Shown one piece after another: positions 1 to 12,400 of a stretch of DNA of 64,000 bases. Location: contig JAQGDQ010000069.1 in assembly GCA_030141605.1 (NCBI GenBank), positions 427,126 to 491,125 of the forward strand, read 5' to 3'. The notes below the pieces were generated by a model. That model made no database searches and was not told the DNA's origin. It saw only the letters and a program-made list of their open reading frames with translations. Positions within the stretch are counted from its first letter, which is position 1, and every line of letters begins with the position of its first letter. Made by a program: the position numbers and the translations under genes. Source of the DNA: Tubiluchus corallicola. Lineage: Eukaryota; Priapulida; Priapulimorpha; Priapulimorphida; Tubiluchidae.

Positions 1-465
1 GGTAAAATCCTCACTACAAAGACCGTGGAAACTGAAACGAGAGAATACCTCCACAGAGGATTTCCTCAAAGTGGTGTTTGCCCAGCAGCTGTATCACCTT
101 GGACAACAAAAGATTACGAACTTGGCGGGCAGAAGTAACAATATGCAAAAATCAACACAGTTTAGCGTAAGTCTACACCATTTTCATTCTCAAACAGATC
201 AATAAGCTCAACGTGGAAATACAAAAACTTTACACGTATTAACCTAACTGTCATTGCTGTGAAGTTTGAAGGTTTTATCTTTTTTTTCAGTTTGCATTGT
301 CTTCATCACAAGTAAAGGAATGAACTTGTGCTGGATGTACTGATTTCAATGTCAATATCCCACACAGTATATCGAATTACTCTAGTGTCCCCTTTAAAGA
401 AAGTACATAAGGGGCTATACTAGCTCACTTGCTTTAAGCTGCTACATGTCAGTAAGTCAACTCAC
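1..465. other. 3' flank or last intron of the long disordered-protein gene
   Basis: This stretch lies downstream of the last confident exon of the minus-strand gene. A minus-strand acceptor with a good pyrimidine tract (AG at 32-33) would open a phase-compatible terminal exon at 14-31, reading FPRSL and then a stop. That would finish the protein only six codons after exon 6. The plus strand is also open from the window edge to a GTAAGT donor near 168, without an ATG. I cannot decide between these readings from the sequence, and the gene may simply continue outside the window. Confidence 0.25.
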
Positions 466-3400
466 CATATCTTCATTTTCTTCCGTCACAACTTCCAAAG
501 GTCGCATTCTAGCACTCTCCATGCCATCCATCCCAGAATGCATTGGAGGTTCACGGTAGATCTCCACCTCCTCATCATAATCATCAGTACTCGATTCGCC
601 GGCATCCATATCAATTGCCGTCGTTGTAACGCCGCCGATACGCAGCATTACTTCTGGTCCATTGGAATTTTGATTACGCTCGTAGTAGTAGTCGTCGTCT
701 TCGTTTTCGGAAACTTCCTCACCAGGCTCAACCAATCGAATGCCCACGTACTGTCCTACGCGGCTGCGATGCACGGGAAAGTCTTCCTCAACTTCGGTGG
801 CTTGCTGATCAGCCGAGTTGTCAAAGTATTCAACCTTAGACGGCAAGCTATTTGCTGTTTCAGAAGTGACAGAGGTGCTTTCCACATCTTCGTCGTCTGA
901 AAGATCGAGAAAGCAGCTACATTTAATTTAAAACAGGAACTTGCGTGTAAAACATGTAAAACACTCAATACTTTTCATTAAATGCTATTGTCTGTAATTC
1001 ATTTACTCACTAGTTTCACTAGCATTTATTAGGGCAGGGGCGTGCAAATTATCTGACTAGCCGGGCCACATTAAACATTCCCGCAATTCCTGTGGGCCAC
1101 ATGCAGTTTGGTCAAGGAGCCAAGTACAGTAGGACCTAATAACGATTTTTCTGCATCTGATCTGTCACATCATTACTACTGCATACTGCACTCAAAAAAC
1201 TATTTTAGAAATTATTAAAATTTATATTAGAAACCAAATATTTCGTCATGTCCGACAGTGACATTAAGTGACAACAGTCTGGTAAGGGTTAATGCCATCC
1301 GATTTAGAGGAAAAAACTACCCGCACTATCTTTGCGAAATTGGCGCAGACTTCAGCTAGATCGCGTGGGCCACACTTTCATGACGTTGACAAACCTCTTC
1401 GCGGGCCGCACAAGATCTCTCGGCGGGCCGCAGTTTGCACACCCCTGTATTAGGGTATTAGTGGACATTTATTATAACCTTAGAAATTAGTAGAATAATA
1501 AGTGCATCTTTGCACAAACTTTGAAAGCTTCCGCAGTACAACATTACTAATGTTAACTAGCTTATTAATCGTCTATAATACAAGTCATATGCAAAAGCGT
1601 CAATGATTTACTTCAATGATTAAATTCAATTGCTTCGCCAAAATTACGTATGTACTGTGGCGTAGCTAGAGCCGTGGCACCTAGGGTGACACTTGATGTT
1701 ATTTTTAATTAGGAAAAATAAGTCTAACTAACTTCGCAGGTAATTTTATGATTATTTTATTTTTCTGCCAAACATACAAAACTAATGGCAATAAAAACAA
1801 AGCCCCCTTTTCGAAGTGCTTTGATGTAGCTTTAACACTTGATACAGCAACATCCTCATGATTTCAGAATTGTAAAATTTAGCGGCATTGCGTTGCATTA
1901 TGCTATGGAGATAAATAGATAAAAGAACTGTATGAAAAAGTTTATATGTGGAGAGGAGAAATAAATCCTTTTTGCATGCTTCACGAGATAATGTGCACAA
2001 TCAGAGGCTTAGAGATTCAACTGTTATAAATATACTTCACAGTTAACTCAAGATGTGTATTGAACAGAATTTCCAAAAACGAAAGAAAACTATATAAACA
2101 ATACAAAGATATCAAATTATTATATTTATCATCTTGCTGTGTCGCAAACTTTTGGCAGAGGTGAAAGTGCTGCCCCCGGGTGGACCTGACTACCTCATTA
2201 GCTACGCCACTGCCTATGAGGCTCCCAGACCTAATGTCAGCACAATTCTTAGAACTACTATGTCAACAAGCCATCTGCCATTTATTTTAAAATGGCCCCA
2301 TTTTCATGTTTGAAGGAATAAGATTAGTGCTTGAGAGTGTAATAACACAGATGTAACAAAAATAAGAAACACTTGATTTGCAAGGTAAGCTCTGTTTTGT
2401 AGAATGTTTTCTTTAGAATACATCTCCGTACAGAAACAGGGCGATGGAGCAGTGAAAAGCGTCGCACTAGACTGTGTACACGTGGCCAAGACATTCAGAC
2501 TGAACTACATGTATTGCAAAGCTGTCCAATAATTCAGCACATCAGAGACAGTTATACTTACATTAACTTTTACGATGTAAATTCATTTTCTAAAACGAAT
2601 GAATCTCTTAAGACTTGTGCCAGAATATTAACTGAATATGATTAAAATTAATGTAACATCCACTTTACTGTTTTAATTAAGAAGGCTGAATGACGTGTAA
2701 CATTGTGTCATGGACAAAAAGAAAATTAAAGTGTTTACCTCATTTGTTATAAATGAAGTATTTTTGTCAATAAACTACAAAAATACATACATAGAGGGAA
2801 AGAGAACGAGTTCGAAAGTTCATCCGAAGAAAAATGTCAAAACCTTTGCAAGTACTTTCTTAAATGAGCTACTTAAAATTACCAGGTAACAAAACACTCT
2901 GGCTTAGATAACGTAGTTATGCTGAGGAGTATATTACTGTCTAAACTGTTAGAATTATGTTAGAAATATTACAATTTCACTTCACACTAGCATTACTCAT
3001 CAGACAAAATAAAATCACATAAATTAATAAGCACTGTCAATTTTTATCAAAAACATTATTGGACGATTTTCAACCAGTTTCAGTAGTGTAATATAGCAGC
3101 TGGCTTGATTTTAATACCATTTACATTTATAAAGCCCTGGGGCAAGTAATATTTTGTAGAGTGATTATAGGTGTGCTAATAATATTGTAACACCCTTTTA
3201 GCTCCAATTTAATGCTTCTAAAATTCACTTTCTGTTGTATAAACAAGATGATCTGATTTACGCTGCCATTTCTCACCTTTAACCTACAATCAAGAGCGTT
3301 AAGAACCACTTGAGTAACCTCGAGGTGGCTCTAATCTCGTTTGATTTGACGTCTAGCCTTGAGGGAATTGCATACACAAATGATTAAAGAGTTAGAGCAT

Positions 3401-6400
3401 TTAAAGCAAGTGTAGCAGAAAGAGCATTAGAATAAGCTGCATTTGGATTTTTCACCATGGACGAGCAGTAAGCCATTATAAGCAGGAAGTTAATAAGAGT
3501 TCCTTGTGCAGGTGGTTAGCATGGTAACCACTAAGAACAAACAGCTAACACAATGTTTAACAATACCATAATATAACTCATTGTTTCTACAATTATTATT
3601 GACTATAAATAAGCAGTTGTCTGCTGATGTGAGGAGCCACTTTATAGGAGTTACATAAAAAACTGCAAAAATACTAGGCTTCTATCAATTATAGAGAAAG
3701 TGATTTGGTGAATTTTGGTGAAATTTCTGAAATTTAGTTTAGTAATTAGTATATGGCAAGAACATTACGAAAGACTAATGAGCTTAGTAAACTTTGCTGA
3801 CTAAGTGCCAGATTCAGGGTACCAATTATCTCATCAGCAATAAGAAAGCTGTGAGTTCTCATTCTTGAACTATCCAGATTTTCCTTCGTCAGCCTAATTC
3901 TTTAATACTATAATTCTTCACCGACTGTAATGACATCAAGATGCCCGGATTTTATTAAGAACACTTTCTCACCTGGTTCGTCAATTACAGTGCAGGGTAC
4001 AGCTGGTTCATCAATGACAGAGCACGGTACGTCATCAGCACTGTTCAGAACAACCGTCTTTGACCTGTCACCACTGTAATTTGACGCGGAGCTGAAGTCA
4101 GTATCAGATTTCGTTTCTGGAGTGGGAGAGATGGCATCATTGCTGTTGTACCCGGATTCGCCTTTGCAAGACCCGGAAGAAAAACGGGCCTTGTGATGCG
4201 AATCCTAAATGAAACACATGCAGAATTAGGGGAGCATTTATGATAAATTCATTAATTAACAGAAACGTAAAATAATAAAAGTGAAGTAACGGCAGCGTTC
4301 TTAGTTTTTTCCGTTCATATTTCTCTATTTCAAACCACACAGTTAGTGACATCTTGATCGGCTTGCACTCAATTTATAAAAATTACTTGACGGCTTACAG
4401 TTGCCACAATAACTGATAAAACAGTTAGTTCACTTTACAACACATCGAGAGAGAACACAAGACAGTTTGACAATGACATAGTTTGGGACAGTTAACAGTA
4501 GGGGTGAGCATCAAACGTTGGAACACGTTTTTTAATTTGAATTCGAATTGAACCTAAAGTTATGGATTCAAATAATTCATCACTTCAACCACATCTTTAT
4601 CATTAAAATGTTTGAAATAGCATACACTCAGCACAATATAGCACGATTTCCGTGCACCATTTTTAAACAAAATATTGGTGTTTTTACTACAGTACAAAAT
4701 CAAGTAATGTGCGTGATCTTTGCAAGGCTGCTCTTTATTTATGATTCGAAAATTTATTTGAAAAGGTTTAAAACGGAATTCAAATTCGATTCAGATTTGA
4801 AATCTTGAAATTTGGTTTGATTTCAGTTCGAAAGTCAAAAATTCGATTCAAATTTGGTTTCTGATAGGGAATGCTCACCCCGAGTTAATGGTACCAATAG
4901 TCTCTGCTAATCTACTTCACTTTATAGTACATCATTTTAGTACAAGTTCATAACAGAAAAACTTCTTTACAAAAGTAAAAAGTAAAAACGCATGAGAAAA
5001 TACTTTACTTACTTCAGATGTTCCAGAATTAATGGACAATTCATCCCCGTCTGGTTCCGATTGTTTTTCTTTTTCTTCTGTTTCCTTTTCTACAACTTCA
5101 TCCACCAGTTCCTCAGCCTCTTTCACTTCAACCTGTCCAACAGACACCCACCCATCTGCGAACATGTCATCCTCAACAGGCCTCCTAGTAGGAATCTTCC
5201 CAAATTCCTTATTGTCCAACAGCTCACTGGAATACATACTGGCATAGAATTTACTGCTCACGTAATCAACATTGTCGCCTTGAGAACTCCCAGACATCAC
5301 ATCGGTTTCCGACGGTACCAAACACGCTTCTGACCGAGTCGTCTGCAAGGGGAACTTCTCGCACGACACACTGCTGCTAACAAGATCAGCTTGTGACTGA
5401 TTTACGAACCCATTAACTATTTTATTAGGATCAGCATCTATTTTTCTCTCACAATTGTCATCATTCAGCAGGGTAAAGACAGACTGATCTCCATTGGTTT
5501 TTGGGATACTCTCACTCTGCCACACTCTATTACCCAAATTACTGTCATAAACGGACAACTGTTTGGCCGCAGACAGATTATCTTTGTGTTCAGGGGAGGG
5601 TGATAAATCCTTGCCATTATCTGAATTATCTGCAAACCGATTATCCTCTCTGCTGAGCAATCTGTGAGTGGTTGGGTCATTTTCCTGGTTCACTTTCGCT
5701 CCTTCATTGTTGGATTTAGAATGGGTTGAGGCATCAGAGTTCCGGCTTTCAAATAAAGCCGAATATTTGGTAACATTACCAGGTTTTATTCGCTTCACGG
5801 TGACACTGTTTTCAGGTTGTTCTTTTGTTTTCTCGCTGATGTGCATGTTGTTAGTATGACTAATGCGTTTAGTGTGAGGTTTTGCCACCAGATGGTAACC
5901 AGATCCAGATGTTTTACTGTTGGAAAAAAGTGCCGATATTTTCTCTGCGGGATTTAACTCGGTTTTATTTTCAGTTTTAGTAGGTGGAACAACCTCTGCT
6001 TTTGAAGACGGGTTCACCACTTTATATGTGACTTTTGTTTGGCTCAAAACTTCTGTTTTAACGCTTGATTTAGATGGGTTCACAACCTGTATTTTTGGCT
6101 TTGATTGATACACAAACTCAGTTCTTGGTTTTCTTGTATGCACAACTTCATTTTTCTTGGCAAAATGTTGTTTAGGATGGTACACATTGTCTGGTTTAGC
6201 GGGTATTGCCGGTCGGACATCATCGAATTCAATGTCGACTGTCGGTCTGGGTTTTGTCACTATCCACGGCACTCGTGGGGCATGTGTTCTTGTTTGCATG
6301 CTTGAAGATTCAGCTGATTCTTCTGCTTCCTGTGTGGAATCGCTGGTAACAGATGAGGCTGACGATGCCTGCTGCCTTGCCGTAAGTGAAACACCTGGTG

Positions 6401-9400
6401 AAGATGTCTGCCCTGTCAATGAAAGAAAATTATGCAGGCAAAATAACATATTAACATGACTTACAGGTCTGTGCTACCATGAAGGCACAACTAAAGTTGC
6501 AATAACACCACTTTAAATAGTAATTCAGATAATTCACCATTAGTTCATCGGTATACATGACCTTCCTTATTTGTAGACAGGAAAACATAAATTCAGGTTG
6601 TTACAGAAACACGTGGTGGTTGGTGACCAAGTTATAAGATATAGATCTGCTCCTATTATTTTCCAACTTGTGGCAACAACATGTGTGTGCAGTCAAAGTT
6701 ATGCTAAACTTGTGCTGTAAATACATAATATGTAAATGTTTATTAATAAAGTCGGTTGTGTCAATTGTTATGGAAGTACTGGAATCTTGTATATTATCAA
6801 GTTCAATACTCTAAGATAAGATATTGCATCAGAATTAAGCAACCTTTGGAGGCTTAAGTATCATTTCTTAAGTATTATTACAAGAGTACAGTAGATGAAA
6901 CCATCCAAAAATGATTTTCTAGGTGGTCATCCAACCATTTAATAAGAAATTCAGCACTGCTAAACTTCAATTGTTAGGCAGGCACATAATGGCCGTTTAG
7001 TTATTCTCTTTACCCAACATATGGATAATATTGAGTAACAAGGGCATAATTATGAAAAATAATTTGTTGCATAATAGAAAATCATTACGTGGAAAACAGT
7101 TCACTTGAACACAGCTTTTGTATACACCACATGCTCAAAACTTGTTTTTAAGGCTAAGCAAAAAACAACAAAAAATATTGCAGGTATCTTCAACCACTCG
7201 TGGAGCAAAAACTAGTTCAATAAATGCATGGGAGACTGTTCCACCATGTGCACAAAGAAAAGTAATTAAGCATATTACCTTGATGAGGGAGAGCCGTTGG
7301 GGGTGCGGGAGAACTCCCGCTGTGCACCGCTGGAGATCTCGGAGAAGAGCTGCTGGTGCTGCTGGCCACTCCTACTGAAAGCTTGTCATTGTAACTTGTA
7401 GCTTGCTGTAATCAGATAAAGGAAAAAATTTAATGAAGAAAATCAGCCACTTTACATAATTACAACATATGAACAGCATAGACTGTATAAAATTATGATT
7501 TACTAACAGTTACAGCACACTGGTGGATAACTGAAATTTTTATACTAAGCAAGAAAAGAGTAACAACATTTATACTCGTAAGAACAATGATTACTGCTGG
7601 GAACAAGAAAGAATGAAACAAGGAAGCAGACCGACAAATCAGAACAGACCTGGTTCACTTATGTCCGACATTAGAAATGACAATGAACAGTGATATTGTA
7701 TACAAAACAAAGTACACGGTGAGCTTAAAATTAAAGGTCAAACAGTAGAAGGTGGTTCATTTGTTCAATGGCAATAACGCTTATTGTTTAGGCTTGACAT
7801 TTTAGTAAAAATAGTCATTTTTTAATGTTACTCGGTCACATCAACTGTGTAATATTGGACAAGGGTGGGGGCCAGAAAGAGGAACAATTAATTGGAAATT
7901 ATATGTTAAAATTCAGCAACTAGATTAACCATGTCTTCAATATTTGTGAATTAACAGAAAAGGATGAATTACATTACTTGTACAGCATGTGACAAAAACG
8001 TATTGGAAATCTAGATCCAAAACTCCACAGAGACCACGAGAGTGAATTTTCATGGAGGGTATGAATTTACTTCAAACACATTCTTTTCTTGCATTAAGTT
8101 ACATTATTTTCCAAAATCACAAGAATGAATCAGCAAAAAATTCACTATCAACATTCAGATATGAATATTCAAGCAAGATTAAGCATTCACATTCATAATT
8201 TAAAAGTAGCAGGAGGTAAGGTGAGGTGAGATAGCAACTGTCGTCAGAGTTTCTACAAAAGGCTTTTCCTAAAAATTTATTGGGCTAACCTGAATAGGGT
8301 TATCAACACTAACTCACACAAAAGTCATGTATGTCAATAGTGCAGTTATTTACACATCGTAAATACTATCATAAAACAAAGATATGAAAACTATGTTAGC
8401 AGTTTATTAGGTATGTACCTAAAAGTACAGGAGTGCAATCTAATAGGAGATAAAGCAATTGTGACAAATTCTGTACTCATACTAAGACGCTGGCCTTTAG
8501 AATATACCTGCTATGTTTGTAATTTATGATACTAACAGTTAATACCCGAATAAGAGTGAAATTGTGAGCTAAAAATTAACAAAGCTTTAATAACAAACAA
8601 CAATTGTTAGGAATGTTGCCATACAATCATTTTGTTTACTGTTTTCGTAACTAACCTCTTACAGAAAAAAAGTAAATCCTATATGTAAGAAGATACATAT
8701 TTTTGCAGTGGCTTATTCAAAATATGCGTTCATGAACAACCTGGGCACCTGCAATTTTACCTGCCACAACAATGAACAAAAAAAAAACAGCAAACGAACG
8801 ACACATCAACAATTATAAATCTAGAATAAGCATGCTGAGTTCCCAAGCAGTAAATTAATAAATGAGTAAATCAAAACAAACATAATCAAGCTAAGCACAC
8901 GTTTCACAACTGATATTAAAGAGTGTTACAAGTTGCAAACACAATCAAGCTAAGCACAAGTTTCACAACTGATATTAAAGAGTGTTACAAGCTGCAAACA
9001 TAATCAAGCTAAGCACAAGTTTCACAACTGATATTAAAGAGTGTTACAAGCTGCAAACACAATCAAGCTAAGCACACGTTTCACAACTGATATTAAAGAG
9101 TGTTACAAGCTGCAAACACAATCAAGCTAAGCACACGTTTCACAACTGATATTAAAGAGTGTTACAAGCTGCAAACACAATCAAGCTAAGCACACGTTTC
9201 ACAACTGATATTAAAGAGTGTTACAAGTTGCAAACACAATCAAGCTAAGCACAAGTTTCACAACTGATATTAAAGAGTGTTACAAGCTGCAAACACAATC
9301 AAGCTAAGCACACGTTTCACAACTGATATTAAAGAGTGTTACAAGCTGCAAACATAATCAAGCTAAGCACACGTTTCACAACTGATATTAAAGAGTGTTA

Positions 9401-12400
9401 CAAGTTGCAAACACAATCAAGCTAAGCACAAGTTTCACAACTGATATTAAAGAGTGTTACAAGCTGCAAACATAATCAAGCTAAGCACACGTTTCACAAC
9501 TGATATTAAAGAGTGTTACAAGCTGCAAACATAATCAAGCTAAGCACACGTTTCACAACTGATATTAAAGAGTGTTACAAGTTGCAAACACAATCAAGCT
9601 AAGCACAAGTTTCACAACTGATATTAAAGAGTGTTACAAGTTGCAAACACAATCAAGCACTGCGCGAAAAACTGATTGTAACTAGTGTCACAACCTGCTC
9701 ACACGATCAAGTACTCCACGAAACACAAAGCACAAAGGCAAAGCATCTCTTCATCACAGCACAAGAATAAGACTGTCCTTTCACTACGGAACATTCCCGG
9801 TAATGATGCGTTGACATTCGAACCGTCTACAGATCGGGCGAATAAATATTATCACTGGATTTATCAACAACAATAATAGCTCTAATAACCAGTCGTAATC
9901 CGCTAAGCATGGTAATTATTCCGCAAACAAACAACAGTTGAAACGTTCTTGGCACGAGCATCCACAAACGTTGGTATCAATCGTTCCCTGCATCTGTTCC
10001 CACCGTACAGGTAAAAATCAATTAATTTTATACAGCAACGTTGAGAGGCTGGGCTTAATGCTGGTAGAGTAATCACTGAGTCATAGGCCAATAAACTATT
10101 AATTCCCCAGTGACAACATGCAGGTAGCTCTCATTGCATTTCTACTTATGCAAAAGCATATAGTTATGAAAGCAAGCAAGTCTTTTTACGTAGCAATTTA
10201 ATGAGGCAATATCTACATAATCATTGTAGGTTAACAAAAATTAGGATCAGTTCTGCAGGTAAAACTGCATAATGGCACTGTCTCACACTAATCACTAATA
10301 AGAACACGAAAAAATCAAACTTGTAGTGACACATCACACATGATTTTGATACCTGAATAAAATTTCTATTTCAAACAAACAATTCATACAATTACAAAAC
10401 ACAACAATAGTTATGGCAGCAAGAGTATCACTACTTCATCAAGTTTCCCAATTTTAGTTCAAAGGTGCCAATCTGATCAATGCCAATTATCAATGTTTAT
10501 ACAATTACAAAGAATTACATAATGAATTATATAAGTATATGAACAACTGATGCAACCTCAAAAAATTTCAACAATTATTCTGTGAGTTCAAAAATCTACT
10601 TGTTTGCTTGACTATCAGATAAGTTGGTAATTTAAAAATAAGTTGAGAAGTTGACCAAATAAGTTGACTATCATTTATTTTGACAAGATCTAATAAGCAC
10701 AGTTTAAGTCTAGCCTCTACATTTTATACTTCTAAACTACTATTTTCAATTAAGTTCGAAACACTCACTGATGTCAAATAAATGTTTTATATGTAAAACA
10801 GTGTAAAGTACTGTGTGTAAGTTTCTGTAGTCTGTATAGTGCAAAACAAAAAATAAAAAACAAAATACAAAATTTAACAGAAAATTGTCTTATATTTGCA
10901 GCACCTGATTCAAACCTGGCTTAAAAATTTCACTGAAATAGAATAAATAGAATAGCGTAAAACTATAGACAGTTTAAAGACACATATCACCAACAGGAAG
11001 CATAACGAATTAAACTTATACGCAACTGTACGTCCACTTACGGTGACGGCACAAGAAATAATAGGCAGTAGACAGTTTTGAAATATTTAACACTTCATTA
11101 TCATGCCAGAATGCCTTGCAACTGTCAGTTTGTGGACAAACACATGGCTTGGAGGCTCGAGACATTTGTTCCGAGTTTATTGAACTTATCTCATTCAGTA
11201 GGGTGCACAGAGCATTTTCCCCCTGTGGACAAAGACATGGGATTTGTGACTGGCAAATCACCAAGCGAGAATAACTGACAAAATACTGTCCAGAGCGGCA
11301 CATAGCCAGGTTTATTAGTGAAGTTGTAAGGGCAGTAAAGTTGCCCAGTGACGGGTGGATTGTGGAAGTTATTTGTTCGTTTATGGGTTAATTACCTGCA
11401 GATAAAAGACAGGTGATTGTGTTGAGAAGATACCAAAGCCAATAATTAACTCACGGAGACAGGTGTGCAAGGTGGTCTGAACAAGTGCATCAGAAAGAAG
11501 TGAAAATAATCCAACCTGGATAGAAGTAGCGGCAGCAAATCAAATGCAAATTACTATTGTGCACTTAAATTTATTTTTTTCCTTTTTATTAGCAGCTGTT
11601 AGAATTTGTATTGTATCTTGTCATTTGTTCATGACTACACTATACTGCTTTGTGTGTTGTAGTATTTTCAGCTCATTTCACACAATGAAAAATCAATTAG
11701 AAAAAAAATGTAGGTTAAGCATAGAAAGTGAAAAGATGCAAAAAAGTTTCTGAGTACGCAAACTAGATCAAGGAAAGTTAAAGACACAGTTAAAAACATC
11801 AAGAAGCTAAAAAAATCACTATTCAATGTTTGACCTGTTTTTCATTTTTCATTTATATAATTTTGCGTTTTGTTTTTTATGCACAAGTGAGCATAAGCTG
11901 AAGGTTACATATAAGATATTTCCAAAGTTTTTGAAAAGTTTTTCATTTCCTGAAATTACTCTGACTTTTCCAAAAATACAACTTAGGATAAAAGCCACTG
12001 AGCTCTCAAGGTAAAGGCCTACAGTTGGAAAGTGAGAAAAATCACTCTAACTTGCTATGAAAAGGAGGCATCTGTTAACTTCTTAAAGTAAGTGGGATTG
12101 TATACAATAGGAAATGATTTTTCGGGTAATACAAATAATTCCACAGACGAAAAGCCCGAGGGAAAAATGAAATTATCAGCAGTAGTTCTGCATCTAGGAG
12201 TGTTCAAGGTAAAATTGCAAGAAACAGTAGCAAAATTATGCGAACATACTGTCAGAATGTGTCGAAGTACAGACCACCAACGAGCAACAAATTCCAGTGT
12301 TCACCTCACACCAAAAGTAATTTATGAATATATGGTTTTGCAAAAAACTAAAGGACAGATATAACAGGCAAAAGCAAAAGCAGATAAGTGGCTGCTAAAA

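Noticed and set aside
1-168. Plus-strand open frame ending at a GTAAGT donor, and a minus-strand open frame of 45 codons in the same place
   Set aside because: Neither has a start codon or a confident partner exon in the window, and they overlap on opposite strands. Only the possible short terminal exon at 14-31 fits the phase of the known gene, and it is kept as a low-confidence note.
1-170. Reverse-transcriptase-like reading (plus frame 1, with a RGFPQSGV string)
   Set aside because: Only a loose resemblance to the RT G.PQG motif, with a stop soon after and no other RT motifs.
538-900. 120-codon plus-strand ORF
   Set aside because: Antisense shadow of the real minus-strand exon 466-896.
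7118-7378. 86-codon plus-strand ORF
   Set aside because: Its second half is antisense to the Ser/Pro-rich exon 7279-7405 of the minus-strand gene.
8882-9658. CRISPR-like array
   Set aside because: Units are contiguous 59-mers with no unique spacers, in an animal intron. It is a minisatellite.
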